64,000 nucleotides of DNA from Thermicanus aegyptius DSM 12793 (GTDB lineage: Bacteria; Bacillota; Bacilli; Thermicanales; Thermicanaceae). A program made the position numbers and the translations under genes. The notes below the pieces were generated by a model that was not told the origin of the DNA, did not search any database, and saw only the letters and a program-made list of their open reading frames with translations. Positions 20,133-28,520 of the stretch are shown here, in pieces. Position 1 is the first letter of the stretch. The number at the start of each line of letters is the position of its first letter. The DNA lies in the NCBI RefSeq assembly GCF_000510645.1, contig NZ_KI783301.1:2820197-2884196 (forward strand). Reading direction: 5' to 3'.

Positions 20133-20190
20133 ATCAATTGATTCTCAATCGCTATATCCTTATTATAGAGGAAGACCGGCCTCTTTTCAA
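20133..20190 (-). promoter_or_regulatory. suf operon promoter with downstream AT-rich palindrome
   Basis: Minus-strand TTGAAA (20185-20190), 17 bases, TATAAT (20162-20167): a near-consensus promoter for sufCDSUB. About 20 bp downstream of the -10 is ATCAATTGAT (20133-20142), flanked by TGAGAAT and AATTA. It resembles part of a Fur-type site but does not match the 7-1-7 consensus well, so regulator identity is open. Confidence 0.7.
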
Positions 20191-20243
20191 TCATTATTTT
20201 CTATTTCAAAACTTATTATATGTTTTTGTTTATTAAATATCCA

Positions 20244-20271
20244 CAAAAAAAGAACCGGCATTTAACCGGTT
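20244..20271 (-). terminator. Rho-independent terminator after the 148-aa gene
   Basis: Minus-strand stem AACCGG / CCGGTT with a 7-base loop, followed by a C and a run of seven Ts. It lies 24 bp after the 20295-20741 gene and separates it from the suf promoter. Confidence 0.75.
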
Positions 20272-20294
20272 TAAGATGAAGGGGATTGCCTCCT

Positions 20295-20741
20295 TCATCC
20301 ATTGGAAGTCCTTTCGATCATGGCCGTATAAGAGCGGCTTAAATGTTTAAGGCGGTTCTTTAGTTCCTGCTCCCATCTCTCATCTTTCACTCGTTTTGCC
20401 TGCATGAGGAGGTCTAACGCATGATCGATTTGCATCTTTAGGAGGGAAATGGAATCCCCTTCATCCCAAAAGAGGGTATATCGCTTTAAACGCTCCCAAT
20501 CTACATCGATAAAGTCCGTAAAGGTGATGTGGGAGGCTTGATCCCCTTCGGCAAATTCCTTTAACAGCTCAAATTCCTCCGAGACATAGGGATGCACCAT
20601 CACAGCCTTGCAAACGGGGCAATAGAGGATGGGAACCTGGTCCATGAAGACTTTCTCCGTCCGTATCGCTCCGATCGACCCCGTCATTGATGCGCCGCAG
20701 CAAAAGAAATGATCCATCCTCTTCACCCGTTCCCGAACCAT
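20295..20741 (-). CDS. Hypothetical protein with paired-Cys ribbon, 148 aa
   Basis: Not recognised as a named family. The N-terminal ~50 residues contain FFCCGA and LYCPVCKAVMVHP, suggesting a four-Cys zinc ribbon like that of YgiT-type proteins. The remainder is helical and acidic (residues ~55-145), including DWERLKRYTLFWDEGDSISL. It starts 7 bp after gcvH in the same direction, so it is probably cotranscribed, and is followed by a terminator. Confidence 0.7.
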   Translation of the reverse strand: MVRERVKRMDHFFCCGASMTGSIGAIRTEKVFMDQVPILYCPVCKAVMVHPYVSEEFELLKEFAEGDQASHITFTDFIDVDWERLKRYTLFWDEGDSISLLKMQIDHALDLLMQAKRVKDERWEQELKNRLKHLSRSYTAMIERTSNG

Positions 20742-20747
20742 TCTATC

Positions 20748-21131
20748 CTAATGGTCACGAATATGTTCTTCGTATTCGTCGGCGCTTAAAAGAAGGTCCA
20801 ATTCCGACGGATCGCTCATCTCGACGGCCACCATCCACGCCTTCTCATAGGGAGATTGGTTTACCCATTCCGGAGAATCGGCCAATTCCTGGTTGACCCG
20901 AATCACCTTGCCGCTTACGGGAGCGTAGATGTCCGACACGGTTTTTACCGATTCCACGCTGCCGAAGGATTCATCCCGGGTCAATTCGGTCCCTACTTCA
21001 GGAAGCTCCACGAAGACAATATCCCCCAGCTCCGATTGGGCAAATTCGGTGATACCTATGTAGGCGATATTCCCTTCGACGCGCACCCATTCATGCTCTT
21101 TGCTGTACTTTAGATTTTGCGGAATACTCAT
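20748..21131 (-). CDS. gcvH: Glycine cleavage system H protein, 127 aa
   Basis: Lipoyl carrier protein. The lipoylation Lys lies in [20 protein letters not shown] (Lys ~63) and the N terminus [13 protein letters not shown] is typical. No gcvT or gcvP is adjacent. In Firmicutes a stand-alone GcvH also carries octanoyl groups in lipoate relay, which fits this isolated location. ATG 21131 has GGGAGG nine bases upstream; a longer in-frame start at 21215 would overlap its promoter. Confidence 0.95.
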   Translation of the reverse strand: MSIPQNLKYSKEHEWVRVEGNIAYIGITEFAQSELGDIVFVELPEVGTELTRDESFGSVESVKTVSDIYAPVSGKVIRVNQELADSPEWVNQSPYEKAWMVAVEMSDPSELDLLLSADEYEEHIRDH

Positions 21132-21186
21132 CCTTAGCCTCCTCCCGGCTTTTTTGGTTATTTTCCTGTGCTTGGCGTACATCCTA

Positions 21187-21215
21187 ATGATACTTTTCTT
21201 GAGCAGATTTTTCAA
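21187..21215 (-). promoter_or_regulatory. gcvH promoter
   Basis: Minus-strand TTGAAA (21210-21215), 17 bases, TATCAT (21187-21192), about 55 bp before the gcvH start and just after the terminator of the preceding transcript. Confidence 0.7.
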
Positions 21216-21218
21216 TCG

Positions 21219-21245
21219 AAAAAAGGAAGGGGGCTTTCCCCTTCC
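21219..21245 (-). terminator. Rho-independent terminator after the peroxiredoxin gene
   Basis: Minus-strand GGAAGGGG, 5-base loop, CCCCTTCC, then TTTTTT: a strong canonical terminator, placed ~100 bp after the peroxiredoxin stop and directly before the gcvH promoter. Confidence 0.85.
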
Positions 21246-21290
21246 GGATCGATTTCTTGATCAACGTAGTGAACGGATAGAATGGAAAAC

Positions 21291-21322
21291 AAAAAAGTGC
21301 ACCTTGTAAAGGCACACTTTTT
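21291..21322. terminator. Bidirectional stem-loop after the peroxiredoxin gene
   Basis: AAAAAAGTG and CACTTTTT arms with internal CCTT/AAGG pairing around GTAA. A and T runs on both sides make it terminator-like on either strand. It is the first of two terminators after the peroxiredoxin stop. Confidence 0.6.
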
Positions 21323-21343
21323 AACGATCGATGGGTCTTCCTC

Positions 21344-21892
21344 TTATTTCGCCACGAGGTGTTTCTGACCCGGCTTCCAATCTGCGGGGCAGAGTCCTCC
21401 GGATTGGAGAGCCTGAAGGACACGGAGAGTTTCCTCGGCACTTCTCCCAACGGCATCATCGGAGACGACTTGGTAACGGATAACCCCTTCCGGATCGATG
21501 ATGAAAAGGCCGCGCATCGCAGTCCCATCCGGCTCAAAGTACACCCCGTACTCTTTCGAAACTTGGTGGGTATTATCGGAAGCGAGGGGATATTGTATCT
21601 TCCCAAGGCCATTCTCCTCAACCGGAGTTTTAATCCAAGCGCGATGGGAGAACTTGCTATCCGTCGATACGCCGAGAACCTCGCAATTTAATTTTTTAAA
21701 TTCATCATAACGATTGCTTAATGCGGTAATCTCCGTCGGACAGACAAAGGTGAAATCCATCGGATAAAAGAAGAAGATGAGCCATTTCCCCTTGTAATCC
21801 GACAAAGAAACCTGACCGAAGCTTTCCCCGTCCCCCGATACGGTTTCCATAGTAAAGGCTGGAGCGGGTTTGCCCACTAACCGTTCTGCCAT
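21344..21892 (-). CDS. 2-Cys peroxiredoxin (AhpC/Prx1 type), 182 aa
   Basis: Thioredoxin-fold peroxidase that reduces H2O2 and organic peroxides. The peroxidatic Cys is in DFTFVCPTE (Cys ~51), the resolving Cys in GGLCPADWKPG (~168). ATG 21892 has GGAGG eight bases upstream. No ahpF follows, so reduction probably relies on thioredoxin. An ArsR regulator gene lies just upstream in the same direction, but a separate promoter precedes this gene. Confidence 0.94.
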   Translation of the reverse strand: MAERLVGKPAPAFTMETVSGDGESFGQVSLSDYKGKWLIFFFYPMDFTFVCPTEITALSNRYDEFKKLNCEVLGVSTDSKFSHRAWIKTPVEENGLGKIQYPLASDNTHQVSKEYGVYFEPDGTAMRGLFIIDPEGVIRYQVVSDDAVGRSAEETLRVLQALQSGGLCPADWKPGQKHLVAK

Positions 21893-21948
21893 CCTGTACT
21901 CCTCCTTCTTTTCAGAAAATATGTAGGTGGTGTTTTCACCCATAAAAA

Positions 21949-21977
21949 AGAATAGCGAACTTTCTTGTTAAAGTCAA
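21949..21977 (-). promoter_or_regulatory. Peroxiredoxin promoter
   Basis: Minus-strand TTGACT (21972-21977), 17 bases, TATTCT (21949-21954), 57 bp before the start codon. Confidence 0.7.
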
Positions 21978-22007
21978 TACTTATTTAAAATTATTATTGA
22001 TAAAAAA

Positions 22008-22292
22008 TCAAACAATGAGTTGTTCCAAAAATCGCTTCATCTCGCCCATGCGTTTTAAATCTACTTCATAGCATACCCAGGTCCCCTGCTCTTCCGCCAC
22101 AACCAAACCGGAGTTTTTCAGGATCTTTAAGTGATGGGAAACGGTTGACTGGGGCAGGTTAAGTTCCTGAACCAAATCGCCACAAAACTTCTTCCGTTCC
22201 AAGAGGAGGCGAATGATGGCGAAGCGGGTTTCATGCCCAAGGGCTTTACAAAGTTGGACAAAATCTTCCTCTCTTTCCTTTTGTTGATTCAT
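22008..22292 (-). CDS. ArsR-family transcriptional regulator, 94 aa
   Basis: Winged-helix repressor: LCKALGHETRFAIIRLLLER, then LNLPQSTVSHHLKILKNSGL (recognition helix), then the wing LVVAEEQGTWVCYEVD. The metal-binding CxC of ArsR/SmtB helix 3 is absent (KKFCGDL has one Cys), so it may sense redox or something else. It precedes the peroxiredoxin gene by 115 bp and follows an Spx/ArsC-like gene by 35 bp. A regulatory link to peroxide defence is plausible but inferred. Confidence 0.85.
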   Translation of the reverse strand: MNQQKEREEDFVQLCKALGHETRFAIIRLLLERKKFCGDLVQELNLPQSTVSHHLKILKNSGLVVAEEQGTWVCYEVDLKRMGEMKRFLEQLIV

Positions 22293-22327
22293 TCTTTAAT
22301 ACCCCACCCTCTATGCATACCTTGGCA

Positions 22328-22696
22328 TCATGATTTTTTTTCTTTGTGCCATGTCCGTTGAAAAATTTCTTCATCGAATCCCACTGTCACCTGTTCCCCA
22401 TCGGTGATGATGGGGCGTTTCAGCAGCTTGCCCTGGGTTGAGAGGAGTTCCAACTGTTCCTCTTCGCTTAAGTGGGGAAGTTTCTCCTTCAGATTCAGCG
22501 CTTTATAGAGTTCCCCGGAAGTGTTGAAAAATTTCTTTAAGGGGAGGCCACTCTGCTTCCAATATCGCCTCAGTTCCTCTTTTGAGGGAGGGTTGTTTAC
22601 GATGTGAATTTCCTCAAAGGGAATGCCATTGTCCTGCAACCATTTTTTCCCCTTTCGGCTTGTCCCGCATTGTGGGTAGAGATAAGCTTTCAGCAT
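22328..22696 (-). CDS. ArsC/Spx-family protein, 122 aa
   Basis: Thioredoxin-like ArsC-fold protein with LYPQCGTSRKGKKWLQ at the N terminus (a single Cys, CGTS, not the CxxC redox switch of Spx) and KRPIITDGEQVTVGFDEE at the C terminus. It resembles the YusI/YffB branch rather than true arsenate reductase or Spx. ATG 22696 has GGAGG upstream. The ArsR gene begins 35 bp further on, so the two may be cotranscribed. Confidence 0.85.
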   Translation of the reverse strand: MLKAYLYPQCGTSRKGKKWLQDNGIPFEEIHIVNNPPSKEELRRYWKQSGLPLKKFFNTSGELYKALNLKEKLPHLSEEEQLELLSTQGKLLKRPIITDGEQVTVGFDEEIFQRTWHKEKKS

Positions 22697-22727
22697 CCTT
22701 CAATCCTCCATCATCATAAATTCTTTC

Positions 22728-23525
22728 TCATACGTCGTCCGTCCAGCGGATCAGATAACCGGCATATTTCTTTGCATGAAAAACTCCTTTGCTAAAGATG
22801 AGGTACTGGGCTTTCATCCCGATGAGCCGATCACGAATTTCCCCCTCTCTCTCCAAGTGAAGGGAGACGAGATTCTCCGGAATTTTTTCCCGCGGATAAT
22901 CAAAAACCCTCTCCTCGCCCTCCATCACTTTATAACGATCATATTCCGGAGGAAAAAGACGGTGTACTTCTTCCCGCAGCCGCAAAAGATCCTTCTCCTC
23001 CATCTCCCCTTTTAACATTTTCCGCCAATTGGTTTTGTCCGGAAGATATTGAGATAGATGCCATTCCAACTCCCCCGCTTTCTTCCGTGTCGGTAATTCC
23101 GCGATGGGGATGGCTTTAACCGCCCCTTGATCAATCCATCGTTTTATCTCATTCGTTTTCCGGGTCAAACCCACTTTCACATCGCTGGAAACGGCTAAAT
23201 AGACATAGTGGGGAACCATACATTGGCTCTCACCGAAGGAAGGATCACGGCAGGTTCCCTTCTCATAGTGGCATTCATGGGGTTTTACAATGCAAAGATC
23301 GTTTTCCGGCAGTTGAGTAAAGCAAGGATAGCAATAGCCGTTGTTATAGGTCTTTTTTACCTTCCGCCCACAGGCGATACAGCGAATCTCTCCTAAATAT
23401 TGGAGAGAGATCTCTTTGCCCACATATGGGTTTAGCATGATCTGCTCGGTGGTTAAGTTTAAGGTATAGCGGACAGGTTGATCATATTGATGGGAGAGCC
23501 CCTGCAAGATCCCTTGTGCCTCCAT
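22728..23525 (-). CDS. DUF2797 protein with zinc-ribbon, 265 aa
   Basis: Contains RCIACGRKVKKTYNNGYCYP followed by CF, further Cys/His pairs (HECHYEKGTC) and then PHYVYLAVSSDVKVGLTRKT. This matches DUF2797: a Cys-rich ribbon followed by a GIY-YIG-like strand pair. No activity has been established for the family as far as I know. GGGGGAG precedes ATG 23525. It is monocistronic or weakly linked to the downstream Spx-like gene. Confidence 0.85.
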   Translation of the reverse strand: MEAQGILQGLSHQYDQPVRYTLNLTTEQIMLNPYVGKEISLQYLGEIRCIACGRKVKKTYNNGYCYPCFTQLPENDLCIVKPHECHYEKGTCRDPSFGESQCMVPHYVYLAVSSDVKVGLTRKTNEIKRWIDQGAVKAIPIAELPTRKKAGELEWHLSQYLPDKTNWRKMLKGEMEEKDLLRLREEVHRLFPPEYDRYKVMEGEERVFDYPREKIPENLVSLHLEREGEIRDRLIGMKAQYLIFSKGVFHAKKYAGYLIRWTDDV

Positions 23526-23603
23526 CTTTCTCCCCCTTTTTTATTCTTCATTCCAGGCTTCATCTCTATCCGCCCCCATCTCGATGAAACGTGGGTTGAA
23601 ATC

Positions 23604-24350
23604 CTAGGGTTCATAAATCATTTTTTTCGTCATGCCCCCATCGATGATGAAGTTCTGCCCCGTAATAAAATCATTCTCTTCATCGGTCAGGAAGAGACAA
23701 GCCTTGGCGATGTCGGTCGGCTTCCCCACTCTCCCTGCCGGATGCTGGCGATGATCCATCTCCCTAAGTGATTGGTAATTCCCGGTTTCGATCCAGCCTG
23801 GGCTGATCGCATTTACCCGTATCCGGTCGGGTGCGAAAGAGATGGCTAACGCATGGGTGAGAGCAACAATCCCCCCCTTGGAGGCCGAATAGGATTCGGT
23901 GTTGGGTTCCGACATGAACGCTCGGGTCGAAGCGATGTTGACGATCGCCCCCCCTCCTCCTCCCCTCATCCGCTTCGCAGCTTCCCTGGCCATCAGAAAA
24001 GGGGCGCGCAGGTTAACGTTTAGCACCTCATCCCATTCCTGTACCGTTAATTCATAAGGCGACTTCCATATCCCAATTCCCGCGTTGTTGATTAAAATAT
24101 TGATTCTGCCAAATCGCTCCACCGTTTTCTCCACAACCAACGAGATCTGGTCAGGATCCCCCAAATCGGCCTGGATTGGATAGGCCACCTGCCCTTTTCT
24201 CTTCATCTCGGAGGCAAGGGTTTCTATTCCTTCCCCGTCTTTATCCACGAGAGCCACGTAAGCAGCCTCTTCCCCATAGGCATATGCCACCTGCCTTCCG
24301 ATTCCCTTGGCCGCGCCTGTGACGATCACCACTTTCTCCGCGAAGGACAT
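23604..24350 (-). CDS. Short-chain dehydrogenase/reductase, 248 aa
   Basis: Classical SDR: cofactor motif VTGAAKGIGRQ (~9-19), NNAG at ~85, catalytic Ser in NIASTRAF (~137), and YSASKGG with Tyr/Lys ~150/154. Asp in ALVDKDGE after the second strand favours NAD(H). C terminus FITGQNFIIDGGMTKK is standard. Substrate cannot be assigned. ATG 24350 follows GGGGAGGGA at proper spacing; two earlier in-frame ATGs lack it. Confidence 0.9.
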   Translation of the reverse strand: MSFAEKVVIVTGAAKGIGRQVAYAYGEEAAYVALVDKDGEGIETLASEMKRKGQVAYPIQADLGDPDQISLVVEKTVERFGRINILINNAGIGIWKSPYELTVQEWDEVLNVNLRAPFLMAREAAKRMRGGGGGAIVNIASTRAFMSEPNTESYSASKGGIVALTHALAISFAPDRIRVNAISPGWIETGNYQSLREMDHRQHPAGRVGKPTDIAKACLFLTDEENDFITGQNFIIDGGMTKKMIYEP

Positions 24351-24439
24351 TTCCATTCCCTCCCCAATCATTCCTTCTCTTTATTCTACCATACCTTTTC
24401 CTGTGCAAAAACTAGAAAGAACGATGCGAAAGCCGCTTT

Positions 24440-25693
24440 CTATACATTTCGTTCCACTTGGGATAAGTCTTGTCCGCCTGATCCATCTCCTCTCCCGGAT
24501 GGTGAAAAAAATCCAACACTCCCTGTGAAGAGATAGAGAGCCCCTAAAAAATAAAACATCAGGGAAGGGTAGGAATGTTCCAGCATCAGCCCATTGACTC
24601 CTGCCCCAATTATGCTGCCCACGCCAAAAAGAAGGCTGGAGAGGATATTGGCTTTGGCGATCCGCCTACGAGGGAGAAGATCGGCCGCGAATGCGAGACC
24701 TAAGGAATAGCTGGACCCAACGAAAGACCCGGAGATGAAAAAGAGAAACAGGAGAAAGAAAAAGGAACGATCTGCGATCGGGATCAGGAGAAAGCTCATT
24801 CCACCCAAAAGAAAAAGAACGACCATCATCCGTTTCCGGCCCCAGCGGTCACTCCATATCCCCAATGGAATCTGAAAAAGAAGGCCTCCCACAATAAAGG
24901 CGGGAAGAAGGAGGGAGATCCACGCCGGAGTAATTCCTTCTCTCAGGGCATAAACAGGAAAATTATTGTTTAACGTGGATTCCAAATATCCATATAAAAA
25001 GGCGGGAAGAAGGGCAAACCAGCCCCATAAAATGGTTTCCTTATATTCACGAAGGAGCGCTTTCCTACCTCTAGAGGGAGACGGGGGAGAAACCCCTCCC
25101 CTCTGATCCCCCTTTTTCCCCCCGGAAACGGGATGGGGAAACTCGTTCTTTAAGCGAAAGACCCAATAGGCTACGATAAGGTAGGATAGAAAGAGGAAGA
25201 GAAAGGGAAACCAAGGATGAATCGCATAAAGGTTAATCCCAAGGGGGCCGATCCCAAATCCAAGTCCATAGGAGAAGCCGTAAAAGGAGATTTTCATTCC
25301 CCTCTCCGCTTCTTTCGTCGTGGTAAGAATCCAAGTTTGGGTGGCGAAATGAAGGAGGCTATCCCCCACCCCAACCAGGAAGCGAAGACCCATCCAGAAG
25401 AGGAAATTCTCCCACACCGGGAAGAGGATGGCTCCTGCTCCCATCATGGCGAGACTTAGAAGAAGCGCCCATTTATATCCAAACATCTTTACAGGGCGTT
25501 CCATGAAAGGGGAGGAGAGAAGGACGCCGATATAGATGGCAATGGCATTCAGGCTGTTGGCCGAAGCCGTAAGTCCCTTCTCTTCGAGGATGATGGCGAG
25601 GAGAGAGAGGAGAAGACCCTGGCTTATCCCTGATGCGATGACTGCAAAAACAAGTGTATAGTAACGGCTGTTTTCCATATATTTTCTCCTCAT
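24440..25693 (-). CDS. MFS transporter, 417 aa
   Basis: Major facilitator with ~12 membrane segments, the loop 8-9 motif GIWSDRWGRKRMMVV and an early loop SPFMERPVKMFGYKWA. A hydrophilic central loop (~195-215) is Gly/Lys/Pro-rich. It resembles YfkF/multidrug-type exporters, but substrate is unknown. ATG 25693 has AAAGGAG five bases upstream; the in-frame extension to 25744 is unsupported. Confidence 0.85.
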   Translation of the reverse strand: MRRKYMENSRYYTLVFAVIASGISQGLLLSLLAIILEEKGLTASANSLNAIAIYIGVLLSSPFMERPVKMFGYKWALLLSLAMMGAGAILFPVWENFLFWMGLRFLVGVGDSLLHFATQTWILTTTKEAERGMKISFYGFSYGLGFGIGPLGINLYAIHPWFPFLFLFLSYLIVAYWVFRLKNEFPHPVSGGKKGDQRGGVSPPSPSRGRKALLREYKETILWGWFALLPAFLYGYLESTLNNNFPVYALREGITPAWISLLLPAFIVGGLLFQIPLGIWSDRWGRKRMMVVLFLLGGMSFLLIPIADRSFFFLLFLFFISGSFVGSSYSLGLAFAADLLPRRRIAKANILSSLLFGVGSIIGAGVNGLMLEHSYPSLMFYFLGALYLFTGSVGFFSPSGRGDGSGGQDLSQVERNV

Positions 25694-26067
25694 AGTATCT
25701 CCTTTGTGTAAGGGGGCGTTCACGCTCTTTATAATGAAATGCAAGCCTTTTCCGCTTGAAACACGCTTGAAGTTCTCTTCGCTTTGGCCACTTTCAATGA
25801 TACTAGGAAACTGTTCCTCTTTCTATATTTTTTTTGGTTATTGCCCACAACTATTTAAACTCCAGCGAATAGAAAGCGGGAGCATCCGTTGAGCATTCTC
25901 CTCATGTGGAAGTTTAAGTTTATGTAAATTTTTATGGCTAGGTTTTGTCTAGGCCCTCAGGAAACAGGTATAATCATACTGTTGGGGATTCCGGCCAAAT
26001 CATGAAAAGAGAAGCTGAAAATCTCTGTTTTGTCGGGATCAAAATGGTCAGGGAAAGCGGGAAGAGA
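25694..26067 (+). promoter_or_regulatory. Intergenic region with the phnC promoter
   Basis: A 374-bp divergent gap. Plus-strand TTGTCT (25945-25950), 18 bases, TATAAT (25969-25974) gives a promoter with an ~87-nt leader before phnC. Just upstream, 25922-25933 reads ATGTAAATTTTT, which recurs exactly at 29539-29550 beside phnD. No gene seen in the gap. Confidence 0.65.
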
Positions 26068-26835
26068 ATGATTCAATTTGTGAACGTGTCGAAAGTGTAT
26101 GGAAATGGTACCGTGGGATTAAAAAATATTCATCTCCACATTAAAAAAGGAGAATTTGTGGTCATTGTGGGCTTGTCCGGAGCGGGGAAGTCCACCTTAC
26201 TCCGTTCCATCAACCGCCTTCATGAGATTACCGAAGGGGAAATCTTCATTGACGGGAAGTCGATCACCGCGGCAAAAGGAAAAGAATTGCGGATGATGCG
26301 CCGGAATATCGGGATGATTTTCCAAAACTTCAATCTGGTCAAACGATCTACCGTTCTGCGCAATGTCCTGTCCGGCCGGGTGGGATATCATTCAACGCTG
26401 AGAACGATCTTCGGATTCCCCAAAAAGGATATTGAATTAGCCTTCCAAGCTCTGGAACGGGTCAACATCCTGGAAAAGGCCTATTCCAGGGCCGATCAGC
26501 TATCCGGAGGTCAGCAACAGCGCGTGGCCATTGCCCGGGCATTGGCCCAGGAGGCGAAAATCATTTTGGCCGATGAGCCGGTCGCCTCGCTGGACCCCTT
26601 AACCACCCATCAGGTGATGGACGATTTAAAACGAATTAATCGCGAATTGGGGATCACAACGGTTGTGAACCTGCACTTTATCGATTTGGCGCGTGAATAT
26701 GCGACGCGCATCATCGGCCTTAGGGCTGGGGAAGTGGTTTTTGACGGTCCGGTGGAAGAGGCGACGGATGAGGTATTTGCTGAGATTTATGGCAGGCCGA
26801 TTGCGAAAGAGGAATTGCTGGGGGTGAAGGGATGA
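26068..26835 (+). CDS. phnC: Phosphonate-type ABC transporter ATPase PhnC, 255 aa
   Basis: Walker [10 protein letters not shown] (~35-43), Q-loop [20 protein letters not shown], signature [15 protein letters not shown], Walker [13 protein letters not shown]. The [16 protein letters not shown] segment is characteristic of PhnC. ATG 26068 has a GGGAAGAG site. It overlaps phnE by 4 bp. Likely imports phosphonate, phosphite or phosphate esters; substrate undetermined, and no C-P lyase genes are in the window. Confidence 0.92.
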   Translation: MIQFVNVSKVYGNGTVGLKNIHLHIKKGEFVVIVGLSGAGKSTLLRSINRLHEITEGEIFIDGKSITAAKGKELRMMRRNIGMIFQNFNLVKRSTVLRNVLSGRVGYHSTLRTIFGFPKKDIELAFQALERVNILEKAYSRADQLSGGQQQRVAIARALAQEAKIILADEPVASLDPLTTHQVMDDLKRINRELGITTVVNLHFIDLAREYATRIIGLRAGEVVFDGPVEEATDEVFAEIYGRPIAKEELLGVKG

Positions 26836-27620
26836 GATCAAATCACCCAAGCAGGCCCCAAAAACCTGGCCGTATCAAAGGTTATTTTACCGTGATTCTT
26901 TTATTCCTTCTCCTATGGGGAAGCGCATATAAGATTGAGGTCGATCTTCCGAAGTTGTTTTTTGGAATCCCCGAAATGGGCAGGCTCTTAAACGAAATGT
27001 TTCCCCCGGATTGGACCTATTTCCCGAAAATCGTTGATGCCATGTTGGAAACAATCCGCATCGCCGTTCTGGGAACCACTTTCGGTGCGATTCTTGCCAT
27101 TCCCATCTTCTTTTTATCGGCGGAAAATGTGGTCAAATCACCCATCATCTTTCTTCCTGCCCGGTTTTTGATGAACCTGATTCGCACGATCCCCGATCTT
27201 TTGTTGGCTGCAATCTTCGTGGCGATTTTCGGGATCGGCCCGATCGCCGGGATCATGTCATTAACCCTATTTTCTTTAGGACTCATCGCCAAATTGACCT
27301 ATGAATCGATTGAAGCGATCGATCCGGGACCCCTCGAGGCGATGACGGCCGTGGGGGCCAATAAACTGCAGTGGATTTATTTTGGAGTGATCCCTCAGGT
27401 ATTGCCGCAATTTATCGCCTATTTTCTCTATACATTTGAAGTAAACGTTCGCGCCGCTGCCGTACTTGGGCTTGTCGGCGCAGGAGGAATCGGTCTTTAT
27501 TACGAACGAACGCTTGGTCTTCTTGATTACGACAAGACCTCTACGATTATTCTCTTTACCTTGGCGATTGTCTTAATTATCGACTTTATAAGTACGAAGA
27601 TGAGGGAGAAATTGTTATGA
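26832..27620 (+). CDS. phnE: Phosphonate-type ABC permease PhnE (first copy), 262 aa
   Basis: Inner-membrane permease with ~6 segments and the ABC-permease coupling loop [20 protein letters not shown], plus the PhnE phrase [20 protein letters not shown]. It overlaps phnC and the second permease by 4 bp each (ATGA), so the three are translated as one unit. Two different PhnE subunits probably form a heterodimer. Confidence 0.92.
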   Translation: MRSNHPSRPQKPGRIKGYFTVILLFLLLWGSAYKIEVDLPKLFFGIPEMGRLLNEMFPPDWTYFPKIVDAMLETIRIAVLGTTFGAILAIPIFFLSAENVVKSPIIFLPARFLMNLIRTIPDLLLAAIFVAIFGIGPIAGIMSLTLFSLGLIAKLTYESIEAIDPGPLEAMTAVGANKLQWIYFGVIPQVLPQFIAYFLYTFEVNVRAAAVLGLVGAGGIGLYYERTLGLLDYDKTSTIILFTLAIVLIIDFISTKMREKLL

Positions 27621-28411
27621 GGGCTGAAATGGTGCAAAAACCAAAAAAAGGATGGAATCGATGGATCATCGGCCTTGCCGTGTTCGGGATTTACCTATGG
27701 GCTTTTTCAGGCATACCGCTACAAGGAATCAAAGAGACGGCCTGGCAGGTTACTAGAAGCATTCTGGATGGTTTACTCCATCCCGATTGGGGTTATGTTT
27801 ATCTTCCCGATGGAGAGGACTTGCTCCGCGGCTTGCTCGATACGTTGGCAATCGCCATCCTGGGCACCTTCATCTCGGCTATTCTAGGCGTTCCCTTCGC
27901 ATTCTGGGCGGCAAACAACTTAAGCCGTTATCCATGGATTCCCTCAACCGGAAAGTTTCTCTTAAGTTTTATCCGCACCTTCCCGGAGGTGGTGATGGCG
28001 CTTCTTTTCATTGTAGCCCTTGGCCCTGGAGCATTCGCCGGTGTTATGGCGTTAGGAATTCATTCGATTGGAATGTTGAGCAAGCTGTACGCGGAAGCGA
28101 TTGAGAATATGGATCGAGGGCCCATGGAGGCGCTCACGGCTGCAGGGGCCGGCCGTCTGCAGGTTCTTTGGTTCGCCGTGCTTCCGCAAGTGATGCCGGA
28201 GTTTCTCTCCTACACCTTATATCGCTTTGAGATCAACATTCGTTCTGCTGCCATTCTGGGCGTGATCGGCGCAGGAGGAATCGGCACTCCGCTCATATTC
28301 GCTTTGTCCACGCGTTCATGGGATCGTGTGGGGATTATATTGATCGGGATTATCGTCATGGTCACTCTCATAGACCTCATCTCCGGCTATCTCCGTAAAA
28401 AGCTCGTATAA
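27617..28411 (+). CDS. phnE: Phosphonate-type ABC permease PhnE (second copy), 264 aa
   Basis: A paralogue of the preceding permease, with coupling loop GPMEALTAAGAGRLQVLWFA, SFIRTFPEVVMALLFIVALG and C-terminal SAAILGVIGAGGIGTPLIF. About six membrane segments. Last gene of the rightward phnCEE transcript; a strong stem-loop follows 49 bp downstream. Confidence 0.92.
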   Translation: MRAEMVQKPKKGWNRWIIGLAVFGIYLWAFSGIPLQGIKETAWQVTRSILDGLLHPDWGYVYLPDGEDLLRGLLDTLAIAILGTFISAILGVPFAFWAANNLSRYPWIPSTGKFLLSFIRTFPEVVMALLFIVALGPGAFAGVMALGIHSIGMLSKLYAEAIENMDRGPMEALTAAGAGRLQVLWFAVLPQVMPEFLSYTLYRFEINIRSAAILGVIGAGGIGTPLIFALSTRSWDRVGIILIGIIVMVTLIDLISGYLRKKLV

Positions 28412-28460
28412 CATCATGACGCAAGTGTGGTGTGGCATTGCGTTTGCCCCGCCGAAATGA

Positions 28461-28493
28461 GAAACCGACCAGGTCATCATCCTGGTCGGTTTC
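28461..28493. terminator. Bidirectional terminator between phnE and phnD
   Basis: A perfect 13-bp inverted repeat (GAAACCGACCAGG, 7-base loop, CCTGGTCGGTTTC) sits between the convergent phnCEE and phnD transcripts. T tracts are weak on both sides, but the stem is strong and perfectly placed. Confidence 0.75.
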
Positions 28494-28520
28494 TCTCAAG
28501 TGGTTTCATGCACGTTTGAA

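Noticed and set aside
20125..20150. A definite Fur box in the suf promoter
   Set aside because: ATCAATTGAT is palindromic, but the flanks fit the TGATAATnATTATCA consensus poorly; kept only as an unnamed element.
22328..22696. Arsenate reductase or true Spx
   Set aside because: It has one Cys in CGTS, lacks the CxxC switch of Spx, and no ars genes adjoin; the YusI/YffB-like branch fits better.
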